10,764 bases of DNA, taken from contig JAJXTA010000041.1 of assembly GCA_021784265.1 (NCBI GenBank), forward strand, positions 1-10,764, read 5' to 3'. How positions within the stretch are numbered: the first letter of the stretch is position 1; each line of letters starts with the position of its first letter. Under the pieces are notes generated by a model that was not told the origin of the DNA, did no database searches, and saw only the letters and a program-made list of their open reading frames with translations. Positions 1 to 6,801 of this stretch are shown in pieces. This DNA comes from a bacterium (lineage in GTDB: Bacteria; Verrucomicrobiota; Verrucomicrobiia; Limisphaerales; J093). The translations under genes and the position numbers were made by a program.

Positions 1-722
1 TACCGTCCGCCGTGAACGTGGTACATGCCGTTGCCCAAAAAGAGCCCGACGCTGTTCGTGCCTTCGGCCAGCAGCGGGGTGAGGTCATGCGCGTCGTAGA
101 GGCAGGTCTTGTCGTATTTGGTCCAGCCCGGCGCGAGCAGATCGAGCCCGACCTTCCGGCCATTCGCGGTCATCTCGTACTGCCCCAGTCCGCACACCAA
201 GACCAGCGCCCGCCGGAGCCCTGGCTTCACCCTGAATTGGCGGCGCAAGAGCAGGGTCTCGGTGGGCGTCGGGGAGGCGATCCAGCCGGCCTGCCAATCC
301 GTGTCGCCCAGCATGCCCATCGTCCACGAGGCGGCACGGCTCCAGGCCGAAGGTTGCCCGTCGTTGTCCCACGCGCGGACCTTCCAAAACAACCGCTCGC
401 TCGAGGCAAGCGGCTGGCCCGCGTAGGGGACCTGCGTCGTGGCGTCTGAAGCCACTTGGCCGCTGTCCCAGCGATCACCGCGGTCCTTGGCCAACTCCTC
501 GAGCGAGGAGGCCACCAGAATCCGGTAGGCGGTTTGGCGCTGACCGCGCTCGGCGCTCGTCACCTTCCAGAACAGGCGCGGCCGCGCGACATCCACGCCC
601 AACGGGTCGCGAGCGTATTCGCAGCGAAGATCGGTGACGGCCAGCTCGGCGGCCGGCCGCGCGAGTTGGGCCACCCCACTCGCGGCCAGGAGGCACACCA
701 AGGTTAAAACGTTAGCTCTCAT
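1..722 (-). CDS. Alpha-L-rhamnosidase-like protein (GH78 family), N-terminal part, cut by window edge
   Basis: The 240 visible residues match the N-terminal region of bacterial glycoside hydrolase family 78 rhamnosidases, which remove terminal alpha-L-rhamnose from glycans and plant glycosides. Residues 1-20 look like a signal peptide: Arg2, then a hydrophobic run with a possible cleavage near SGVA (15-18), so export is likely. Residues 31-135 resemble the Ig-like N domain, with the signature DLRCEYARDPLGVDVARPRL (31-50), FWKV at 51-54 and LFWKVRAWDNDGQPSAW at 111-127. From about 140 the next beta-rich domain begins (DWQAGWIAS 142-150; LLAPGWTKYD 195-204; LFLGNGMYHVHGG 227-239). The (alpha/alpha)6 catalytic domain with its acidic residues lies beyond the window, so activity cannot be judged. 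The start ATG (720-722) has GAGG six bases upstream. Family membership is well supported; the true substrate is open. It follows the glycan cassette on the same strand but is separated by a palindrome, so it is probably its own transcription unit. Confidence 0.85.
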   Translation of the reverse strand, partial: MRANVLTLVCLLAASGVAQLARPAAELAVTDLRCEYARDPLGVDVARPRLFWKVTSAERGQRQTAYRILVASSLEELAKDRGDRWDSGQVASDATTQVPYAGQPLASSERLFWKVRAWDNDGQPSAWSRAASWTMGMLGDTDWQAGWIASPTPTETLLLRRQFRVKPGLRRALVLVCGLGQYEMTANGRKVGLDLLAPGWTKYDKTCLYDAHDLTPLLAEGTNSVGLFLGNGMYHVHGGR

Positions 723-833
723 CTAGAACCTCACTGGGACTCGCCCGCGGCGGCGACCCCAACCGGCCGGAGGTCTTGCCCGCGCTGGATTCATGGCGGA
801 TTCAAGGGGGGCGACCTTCGAGCCACGCCCAGA

Positions 834-862
834 GGGTGCCAAACCCGGCGCGCGCATGTCAA
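834..862 (-). promoter_or_regulatory. Possible promoter of the rhamnosidase-like gene
   Basis: Read on the minus strand, a perfect TTGACA (857-862) is followed after 17 bases by GCACCC, a poor -10. Overlapping it, TGGCAC (836-841) with GC ten bases beyond its GG (826-841) resembles a sigma-54 -24/-12 site, although the -12 half (GGGC instead of TTGC) is weak. The site lies between the palindrome and the start codon, about 110-140 bases upstream of it, which is a sensible place for a promoter. Which sigma factor, if any, is used cannot be told from sequence. Confidence 0.3.
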
Positions 863-900
863 CCGCGGCTCCCGCCGGCCGACCAACCCGCGAACTGGGA

Positions 901-938
901 GTACAAAACTTTGTCCCGATCGGGACAAAGTTTTGTAC
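901..938. repeat. Perfect 38-base palindrome, possible bidirectional terminator or dispersed repeat
   Basis: The left half GTACAAAACTTTGTCCCGA is followed directly by its exact reverse complement, giving 38 bases with no mismatch; the next flanking pair (A at 900, G at 939) breaks the symmetry. In RNA this folds into a very stable hairpin with a GAUC tip, a CCC/GGG core, and A-rich and U-rich arms. It starts 37 bases after the stop codon of the last glycosyltransferase and lies ahead of the rhamnosidase-like gene, so ending or insulating transcription is a reasonable role. The U-run after the core (GUUUUGU) is part of the stem and is interrupted, so it is not a textbook intrinsic terminator. 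Alternatives are a protein-binding operator or one copy of a repeat family scattered through the genome. No second copy occurs in this window. Confidence 0.9.
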
Positions 939-975
939 GACCGGCTAAGCCGCGACAGGCGGGGATCAGGTGAAC

Positions 976-2112
976 TTAGGGCGGCGAGAAGCCGGCCCGC
1001 GCCGCCGCTAGCCACGCGGCGAGTCGTTCGGCGTTGGCGCGCACGTCGAACTGCTGCTCGGCGTGCCGGCGGCCAAGCGTGGCTTTCGCTTGGGCGAGGG
1101 CCGGTTGAGCCAGGGCTTCGCCGATGGCGGTCGTCAAACTCGCCGCGTCAAGCCGCTCCAGCAGCCAACCGGCCCGGCCACCGAGCAGCAGCTCCCGCGC
1201 GGCGCCCACGTCGGCTGAAACGATCGGCACGCCAAACGCGAGCGCCTCCACCAGCACAATGCCAAAAGTCTCCAGACGCGAAGGGAATACCAACAGGTCC
1301 GCCTGCGCCCACCGCTCGCGCCAGGGGGCGCTGCCCGCCACCAGCCCGCGATGCACGCGGATGCCGGCTTCGGCCGTGACCGGTGTCTGGGTCACGAGGT
1401 GCAGCTCAGCGCGCCCCGCAAACTCCCGCCGAAAGCACTCACACAACAACGGCCCGCCCTTGCGCGTGAAATCACCGCCCACGAAAAGGAGCTGCGGGCG
1501 CGCCCGCGGCCCACGCACACCCGCTCGCGCCACAGGCAGCTCCAGGGAAGGCGGCAACACGGAGACCTTGGCCGTGGGCACCGCGTAGTCCGCTCGTAAC
1601 GAGAGGCCCACCGCCTCCGACCACGGCAACAGCCGCGCGGCCGCCGACACCAACTCTCGCTCGCGTCGGCGCAGGGAGGCCAGCGTCCAGGGAGCGAACC
1701 AGCGGCTGGGCGCGTTGGGCACGAACCACGGCGTCCGCGCCAATTGGGCAAAGGTGGCGTCGAGGCAGACGAACAGCGGCATGCGCGCCGCCAGCGGCGT
1801 GAGCGCTAACGCCACGCTCTGCGTGTTGACCACCGTCGCCGCCAAGGGCTCCCGGGCGTCCAGCGCCTCCAGTTGCCGCCGGACGTGGGCGCTGACGACC
1901 TTCCGCCAGCGGGCGCGGGCGCCATCCAACCCCCAACGGCGCAGGCCGGGGATGGTGAAGCCGGCGCGACGTTCGAGCGCCGGCGGCAGGGGCGTGGCAT
2001 CCAGCCACCGCGGTTCGATCTCCAGCTCCGGGCGCCGCTCCAATTCCCGGACCAAGGGCCGCAAGTAGGAAGCGTGCCCCAGCGTGTTCTCGTTGACGAA
2101 CGCCACGCGCAT
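976..2112 (-). CDS. Glycosyltransferase, GT4-like GT-B fold (last gene of glycan cassette)
   Basis: A 378-residue protein with the two-domain layout of GT-B glycosyltransferases, which move a sugar from a nucleotide sugar to a growing glycan on the cytoplasmic side of the membrane. The N-terminal acceptor domain begins MRVAFVNENTLGHASYLRPL. The C-terminal donor domain has GGDFTRKGG (212-220, with the phosphate-binding Lys218 typical of GT4) and the EX7E motif ETFGIVLVE (Glu281 and Glu289) followed by ALAFGVPIVSADVGAARELL. The ATG at 2110-2112 shares its A with the TGA of the preceding gene (TGATG), which argues for translational coupling and for this start over an in-frame TTG four codons upstream. 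No Shine-Dalgarno sequence is visible. There is no signal peptide or clear membrane segment. Family assignment is firm; sugar donor, acceptor and linkage cannot be inferred. Confidence 0.88.
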   Translation of the reverse strand: MRVAFVNENTLGHASYLRPLVRELERRPELEIEPRWLDATPLPPALERRAGFTIPGLRRWGLDGARARWRKVVSAHVRRQLEALDAREPLAATVVNTQSVALALTPLAARMPLFVCLDATFAQLARTPWFVPNAPSRWFAPWTLASLRRRERELVSAAARLLPWSEAVGLSLRADYAVPTAKVSVLPPSLELPVARAGVRGPRARPQLLFVGGDFTRKGGPLLCECFRREFAGRAELHLVTQTPVTAEAGIRVHRGLVAGSAPWRERWAQADLLVFPSRLETFGIVLVEALAFGVPIVSADVGAARELLLGGRAGWLLERLDAASLTTAIGEALAQPALAQAKATLGRRHAEQQFDVRANAERLAAWLAAARAGFSPP

Positions 2113-3230
2113 CACCGGAGACAAACGCGCTCGTACATCCGCTGGTAGCGGGGCAGGATCCGGTCGGGAGAAAACTCCGTCTCGGCCCAGGCCCGCGCGG
2201 CTTGGCCGAGAGCGGCGCGTCTGGCGGGATCACCACACCAGTCGGCCAGCACGTTCGCCAATTGCCCCGGCACCGTCATATCCACGGTCTGCCCCCCTTG
2301 GCGCAGAATCCACTCCGTGACCGGGAAGCGGTGTCCCACCACGGGCAGGCCGCTCGCCAGCGCCTCCAGCAGCACCAAGCCAAACGGTTCCCGGTCCGCG
2401 GCATGGGCCAACACATCGGCGGCCCGGTAGAGCGACGGCATCCGCTCGGGCGGCAGATTCGCCCGCAAATGCAGCCGCCGGCCCAGACGTTCCCGGGCGT
2501 GCCGCTCAAACCGGGCGGCGGAGCTGCCGTGGGCGTTGCCAGCCAACAAGAGGTGGGGTCCGCCCGCCGCGGGCAAGCGCGCGACTTCCTCCACCACCCA
2601 GTCCAGACGCTTCCGACTCTCCGGCGAGAAGTCACCGACCGCCAGCACCAGTGGCACGCCGGCCGCCGCCGCCCCGAGCACCTCGGCCCGCACCCCAACC
2701 CGATCAGGCGGGGGATGGAACCGGCGGGTGTCCACAAAGTGCGGGATGACGAACCACGCCGCAGTATCCGTCCCGCGCGCGGCCGCCAGGTCGCGATAAT
2801 AGGGCGCCAGCACCTGGACCCAAGCGAACTTCCCGCACCACGGCAGCCCGAGGGCGAGGCCATCTTTGTAGATCACGGCCGCGCCCAGGCGGGCACCGCG
2901 CCGCCGCAGGCGCCACGCCAGCACAGGATCGGGCACATGCACGACGCGGTGCGGTTCCCCCCGCAACCAGCGGGCGAGCATGGCGGCAAAGCTGAGCTGC
3001 TCCAGCCGGTACCGCCAGTCCCAGGAGAACACCCGCCGCGTCAGCCGGTGCTCCCGCGGCCAGCTCCACAAACGCCGGTACGGACACCGGGGCTCGAGGG
3101 GACCCCCGCCCAAGAGCGTCACCGGCACACCCGCCGCGTGCAACGCCTCCGCCAGCGTGCAAGCCCACCGCTCGTTGCCCCGGCGCACGTGGCCCAAACC
3201 CGAGCAGGCGATCGCCACGCGCGCCGTCAT
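2112..3230 (-). CDS. Glycosyltransferase, GT4-like GT-B fold (third gene of glycan cassette)
   Basis: A 372-residue GT-B glycosyltransferase. The N-terminal domain opens MTARVAIACSGLGHVRRGNE, with a glycine-rich first loop and an Arg-rich stretch facing the presumed active-site cleft. The linker FVIPHFVDTRRF (160-171) and GDFSPESRKRLDWVVE (199-214) are typical of the start of a GT4 donor domain. The EX7E motif is EPFGLVLLE (Glu281 and Glu289), followed by ALASGLPVVGH. Its ATG overlaps the methyltransferase stop by four bases (ATGA), and its own TGA overlaps the next start by one base, so the three proteins are probably made together in linked amounts. No Shine-Dalgarno sequence is seen. Apart from the shared EX7E region it differs widely from the downstream glycosyltransferase, so the two probably make different linkages. 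Substrates are unknown. Confidence 0.88.
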   Translation of the reverse strand: MTARVAIACSGLGHVRRGNERWACTLAEALHAAGVPVTLLGGGPLEPRCPYRRLWSWPREHRLTRRVFSWDWRYRLEQLSFAAMLARWLRGEPHRVVHVPDPVLAWRLRRRGARLGAAVIYKDGLALGLPWCGKFAWVQVLAPYYRDLAAARGTDTAAWFVIPHFVDTRRFHPPPDRVGVRAEVLGAAAAGVPLVLAVGDFSPESRKRLDWVVEEVARLPAAGGPHLLLAGNAHGSSAARFERHARERLGRRLHLRANLPPERMPSLYRAADVLAHAADREPFGLVLLEALASGLPVVGHRFPVTEWILRQGGQTVDMTVPGQLANVLADWCGDPARRAALGQAARAWAETEFSPDRILPRYQRMYERVCLR

Positions 3231-4072
3231 TCGGGTTTGCGGGCCACCAGTTGCAGGTTCAGCCCGGCGTATTCGCCCAGGTGCAGCCGCAGCACGCCGT
3301 TGCGCAGGTGCTCCCGGAGCCGGCGAATCAGGCCGACGCCGGCGGGAACCGGGCGCGGCTGGCGCTTGCGCTCGAACAGCAGCTCCGCGCCCAGGGCGCG
3401 CAGATAACTCCCAATCTCGCGCGCCGAGACCAAGTGGACGGCGTCGAAGTCCGATTCATAACCCTGCTCGAGGACGCGCGGTCGGTCCACGCAGGCGAAG
3501 GCGAAGTAGTGAGCGTCGAGGTGGCGGCGGCCCTGGCGCCACGCTTGGCGCAAGACCAACCCGAACCGCCGCCCGGCCGGCCAATGGCCGGTGGACGGCG
3601 GGAGCCGCCGCGGATCGTCATAGGCCGGGGCCGCGAGGATCAACCGACCGCCACGCCCGCACACCCGCCACATCTCGGCCAGGCTCTCGCGGGGATAAAC
3701 GAAATGCTCCAGCGCATAGGTGGAGAGCACGACGCCAAAGGAGTGGGCGGCGAAGGGGAGCGCGTGGCTCTCGGCCTGAACCAACCGGACCTGGCCGGCG
3801 GGGAATTGGGCCCGCCCACGTTGCAGCGCTAAAAAGCTGAGGTCGCAGCCAACGTACCGACCGTGCTCGGCCAAAAACCACCCGTTCTCACCCGAACCGC
3901 AGCCCACATCCAGCAGCCGTTCACCCGGACGGATATATCCGAAAAGCCGGGCCCGCTCAGGGGTCAGCGCGCGGTTGGCCTGTTCCGCGGCGGCGTAATA
4001 GGCGGCATGCTGCCCGTAGAACGCCCTCAACCCGGCGTGGAGCCGGTGGCGTGGATCGGCGGAGGGTGGCAT
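3227..4072 (-). CDS. Class I SAM-dependent methyltransferase (second gene of glycan cassette)
   Basis: A 281-residue protein with a Rossmann-type methyltransferase core. Motif I is LLDVGCGSGENG (53-64), which binds S-adenosylmethionine. Asp77 in GCDLS (75-79) sits where the acidic residue that binds the ribose hydroxyls is expected. LPFAAHSFGVVLSTYALEHF (105-124) is the post-motif region of the Methyltransf_11 type, and GRGGRLILAAP (139-149) follows the motif III position. About 35 N-terminal residues and a C-terminal part after about 160 lie outside the core and may bind the acceptor. Because it sits between glycosyltransferases, the likely substrate is a sugar or glycan intermediate, perhaps capping or O-methylating a residue; this is inferred from context only. 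It starts 21 bases after the preceding stop, with CCACCTCC but no Shine-Dalgarno sequence before the ATG, and overlaps the next gene by ATGA. Confidence 0.87.
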   Translation of the reverse strand: MPPSADPRHRLHAGLRAFYGQHAAYYAAAEQANRALTPERARLFGYIRPGERLLDVGCGSGENGWFLAEHGRYVGCDLSFLALQRGRAQFPAGQVRLVQAESHALPFAAHSFGVVLSTYALEHFVYPRESLAEMWRVCGRGGRLILAAPAYDDPRRLPPSTGHWPAGRRFGLVLRQAWRQGRRHLDAHYFAFACVDRPRVLEQGYESDFDAVHLVSAREIGSYLRALGAELLFERKRQPRPVPAGVGLIRRLREHLRNGVLRLHLGEYAGLNLQLVARKPE

Positions 4073-4093
4073 CGGCGCCCGTGGAGGTGGTGG

Positions 4094-5254
4094 TCAGGCC
4101 ACCAGGTTCGCTTCCCGCGCGCCCAGCCGGAGCACCGCTTCCACCGCCGCCCGGGTCGCCAGCCGTTGCCGCCAATAGGCGGCGATGCGCACAGGGTCAC
4201 GTTGACCGCTCCGCCACGCCCGCAACTCGCTCTCCAGGGCCGCCGCCAACCTCGCCGGGTGCCGACTGGCCGACATGGTCCCGAAGGGGCCGGCCCCACA
4301 CACGTCGGGCAACGGAATCACCCCGGGGCCCACCAGCGTGCCCCCGAGACACAGCAACTCGTGCCCGGCCAGATGAAAGCTCTCCCAGCGGGACGTGATC
4401 AGGCAAACCTGTGCCCGGGCCAGATGCGCGCCCACCTCGGGATGTGGAACTCGCCCAAGGTATTGGAGGCCGGGGTGGCGGCGTGCCAGCGGGCCGAAGT
4501 GCGCCGCTCCGCCGCCTCCCATGATGACGACTTGCACGATCGCTTGGCGGGCCAAGAAGAGTTCCAGGGTCGCCGCTAACAACGGCGCGGCTTTCTGCTC
4601 GTCGTCCCAGCGACCCAGGGCGACCACCAACGGCCCGCGCTCCCGCGCGACGGGAGCGCTCAAGATCGCGGGGCTGATCAGGTGCGGCACCACCACGAGC
4701 TTCGCCGCGAGGTCTTCCCGCCCAGCGCGTTGGAGCAAGGGCCGGAGCGCGGCCCGCGCGGTCGCCGTCGGCACCAGGGTCGCCGCCGCGAGGGCCAAGG
4801 CCGCCACGACCTCCGCGTCCTCCCGGCGGTAAAGGAACCAGTAACGTTTCAGCCAGTAACAGCCCGCGCGCAGGCGGCGGCCCAGCGTCCGTTGCCCCAG
4901 CCACATCCGCTGGAGTTGCGCCACCGGATGGCACCGGACCCCCAATTGCCCGTCGGTGTCGCCGACCGCGACGACGGCGGTGCCGGCGCTGCGCATGGCC
5001 CGCAGGAGGGCCGGCCGGCCCATCCAGGTGTAAACCAGGGCCAGGTCATAACGGAGGCCACACCAAAAACCGCTCGCCTCGAGACTCTCGGTGGTCACGC
5101 CTCGGAATCGGCTCGCCCCCGCCGGCTCACTGCCCAGCGGCCCGACGACCTCCACCGCGTGTCCCGCCTCCCGCAGCGGGTCGAGCCATAGGTTCAAATC
5201 CAGACTCCAGGCGCGGGGAAGCCAGGGAACCGGTGTGACCACGGCGATCTTCAT
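4094..5254 (-). CDS. Glycosyltransferase, divergent GT4-like (first gene of glycan cassette)
   Basis: A 386-residue GT-B-type glycosyltransferase. The chosen start gives MKIAVVTPVPWLPRAW, the usual beta-strand opening of this fold; an in-frame TTG 37 codons upstream would add an Arg-rich, low-complexity tail and is unlikely. The donor domain shows VVVPHLISPAIL (187-198), GRWDDEQKAAPLL (214-226, with a Lys at 221 in the phosphate-binding place) and an EX7E motif ESFHLAGHE (Glu291 and Glu299). The FHLAGHE form differs from the FG-x-x-x-x-E pattern of the two downstream enzymes, so this is a more divergent branch. An Arg/Trp/Tyr-rich stretch at 121-144 could be a membrane-association patch. It leads the cassette, after a 287-base spacer with a possible promoter. 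The glycan it acts on is unknown. Confidence 0.82.
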   Translation of the reverse strand: MKIAVVTPVPWLPRAWSLDLNLWLDPLREAGHAVEVVGPLGSEPAGASRFRGVTTESLEASGFWCGLRYDLALVYTWMGRPALLRAMRSAGTAVVAVGDTDGQLGVRCHPVAQLQRMWLGQRTLGRRLRAGCYWLKRYWFLYRREDAEVVAALALAAATLVPTATARAALRPLLQRAGREDLAAKLVVVPHLISPAILSAPVARERGPLVVALGRWDDEQKAAPLLAATLELFLARQAIVQVVIMGGGGAAHFGPLARRHPGLQYLGRVPHPEVGAHLARAQVCLITSRWESFHLAGHELLCLGGTLVGPGVIPLPDVCGAGPFGTMSASRHPARLAAALESELRAWRSGQRDPVRIAAYWRQRLATRAAVEAVLRLGAREANLVA

Positions 5255-5342
5255 CAGGAACGGCAGGGCGAGCGCCCGCGCTTGCCTCGCCCTGAGGCCG
5301 CGGGCGTGTCCCGCCAAGTGGTATCGGCCATTGGTTTTTCCC

Positions 5343-5371
5343 ACTATAGGCGGACGGCGGGCCAAGGCAAA
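5343..5371 (-). promoter_or_regulatory. Possible sigma-70-type promoter of the glycan cassette
   Basis: On the minus strand TATAGT (5343-5348, five of six bases of the -10 consensus) stands 17 bases after TTTGCC (5366-5371, three of six of the -35 consensus). It is one of the few AT-rich hexamers in a very GC-rich spacer and would give a leader of about 80 bases before the first glycosyltransferase. The weak -35 keeps this tentative. Confidence 0.35.
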
Positions 5372-5523
5372 GGTTCCTGTGGCGAGCCTGCGGGAGTGGG
5401 GAACCGCCGCCTCAGCCCACGGCCCTCGGCTAGGCGACGCCCCCGCCCACCGCGGGCGCAGGGCTTGAACGACAACCCCACACCCCCCCGAGGCGCTGGT
5501 GCCGCGGCGGCTCCGCTCGTCGA

Positions 5524-5538
5524 GCGCCGAGGCGGCGC
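5524..5538 (-). terminator. GC-rich hairpin just after the pilT stop, possible terminator
   Basis: GCGCCG (5524-5529) pairs with CGGCGC (5533-5538) across a three-base loop, starting three bases after the TAA. Further GC-rich inverted segments (for example CGCTC/GAGCG just downstream) follow. There is no U-run after any of them, so if transcription ends here it is not by a classical intrinsic terminator. Confidence 0.3.
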
Positions 5539-5541
5539 CGG

Positions 5542-6630
5542 TTAGGTCAAGATTCGACGGGCTTCGTCCAAGAAGATACCCTTGAAGTTCATCTCCAGCG
5601 CTTGCGGGTTGCTCGCTTTGGCCAGGGCTTCTTTCTCGGTGATCTTCCGCTCCTTGGTGAGCGCGAAGAGGGCTTGGTTAAAGGTCTGCATCCCGTCGTC
5701 CACACCCGTCTCAATCGCCGCCGACAGTTTCTCCAATCTATTCTCCTCCAGCATCTTGCGAACGGTGGGCGTGTTGATCATGATCTCCAGCGCGGGCATC
5801 ACCCCACCCCCGATCTTGTTCACCATCCGTTGGCAGACGATCGCTTGCAGCGTCGCCGCCAATTGCCGCCGAATCTGGTCGCGCTCGTCGGGCTTGAAGA
5901 AATCCAGAATGCGCCCGATGGCCACGGCGGCGTTGGTGGTGTGGAGAGTCGAGAGGACCAAGTGCCCGGTATCGGCGGCATTAATGGCGGCCATGAAGCT
6001 GGTGGCGTCACGCATTTCCCCGATCATGATGATATCCGGGTCCTGCCGGAGGATGTGCTTGAGGCCCATCTCGAAGGACATGGAATCCAGGCCGATCTCG
6101 CGCTGTTCCATGACACACTGGTTGTCGTCGAAGACGTATTCGATCGGATCTTCGAGGGTGATGAGGTGCTTCTTGGTAGTGGCGTTGATGTGCTCGATCA
6201 TCGCCGCCAGCGTGGTCGATTTGCCGCAGCCCGTGGAGCCGGAGATCAACACGATCCCGCGCGGCGCTTCGGCAATGGTCTTGAGGATCGGCAGGAGCCC
6301 CAATTCCTCGAAGCTGGGCACCTGGATTTTGACGTAGCGCATGGCCAGGCACCACTGGCCTTTCTGTTGGAAGACGTTGGTGCGGAAGCGCCCCACATTC
6401 GGGACGAAATACGAGAAGTCCACCTCCCGGTCCGCATCCAAACGCTGGCGAGCGTGACGGGGGACGATGCTGTCAACGACCTTGTTGACCCACTCCTCAG
6501 TGGGGATGGGACACTCGATGGCGATGAGCTGGCGGTTGATGCGGACAATGACCGGGCCGCCCACCTTGACGTGGACGTCCGAGGCGCCGCCGTTAACGGC
6601 GGCTTGCAGCACGCGATGAAAGATTTCCAT
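5542..6630 (-). CDS. pilT: PilT-family type IV pilus retraction ATPase
   Basis: A 362-residue secretion-type hexameric ATPase, close to the usual PilT length (about 340-370). ATP hydrolysis by PilT at the inner-membrane base of type IV pili drives pilus disassembly, needed for twitching, DNA uptake and surface sensing. The N-terminal domain (about 1-105) starts with the PilT-like SDVHVKVGGPVIVRINRQL (17-35). The motor domain has Walker A GSTGCGKST (131-139, Lys137), the Asp box ITLEDPIEYVF (157-167), Walker B DIIMIGEMRD (199-208, Glu205) and the His box GHLVLSTLHT (222-231, His223 and His230). TVRKMLEE (289-296) lies where PilT has AIRNLIRE, and GMQTFNQAL (313-321) is shared with PilT and PilU, so a PilU-like paralogue is possible. 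The ATG is preceded by AGGAAG a few bases upstream, which supports this start over a longer frame. No pilB, pilC or pilin gene is nearby. Confidence 0.93.
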   Translation of the reverse strand: MEIFHRVLQAAVNGGASDVHVKVGGPVIVRINRQLIAIECPIPTEEWVNKVVDSIVPRHARQRLDADREVDFSYFVPNVGRFRTNVFQQKGQWCLAMRYVKIQVPSFEELGLLPILKTIAEAPRGIVLISGSTGCGKSTTLAAMIEHINATTKKHLITLEDPIEYVFDDNQCVMEQREIGLDSMSFEMGLKHILRQDPDIIMIGEMRDATSFMAAINAADTGHLVLSTLHTTNAAVAIGRILDFFKPDERDQIRRQLAATLQAIVCQRMVNKIGGGVMPALEIMINTPTVRKMLEENRLEKLSAAIETGVDDGMQTFNQALFALTKERKITEKEALAKASNPQALEMNFKGIFLDEARRILT

Positions 6631-6661
6631 AAAGCTTCCTTGATCGGACTGGGGATCGGGT

Positions 6662-6680
6662 GCGGAGGTTGCCCCTCCGC
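6662..6680 (-). other. GC-rich hairpin in the pilT leader
   Basis: GCGGAGG (6662-6668) and CCTCCGC (6674-6680) form a seven-base-pair stem with a five-base loop, ending 31 bases before the pilT start. Farther upstream in the same leader is a second near-palindrome, GGTAAGGCGCCCTACC on the plus strand (about 6762-6777). The segment CCCGGCG and the nine-mer GGGACGCGG each occur twice on the minus strand of this spacer. Possible roles are an mRNA stabiliser or attenuator for pilT, or remains of a dispersed intergenic repeat. No known riboswitch consensus is recognisable. Confidence 0.45.
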
Positions 6681-6801
6681 GTCCCAGCGCTGTCCTCCCG
6701 ACCACAACGCTCCCCTGCCCCCCTTGCTTGACACCGCGTCCCGCCGGGCCTTGCGTCGCCGGGTAAGGCGCCCTACCTCCAGCGCCGGCTCGGTGGTCCC
6801 G

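Noticed and set aside
2202..3407. 401-codon open frame on the plus strand opposite the third cassette gene
   Set aside because: Antisense to a glycosyltransferase with intact motifs; its product is a low-complexity Arg/Pro/Gln/His-rich chain without domains.
6690..6801. Resemblance of the pilT leader to a c-di-GMP (GEMM) riboswitch, from the segment GACGCAAGGCC
   Set aside because: The conserved GEMM core (the GGGCAAACC and GGGACGCAAAGCC pairing with its tetraloop receptor) is not present; only a short GC-rich string is alike.
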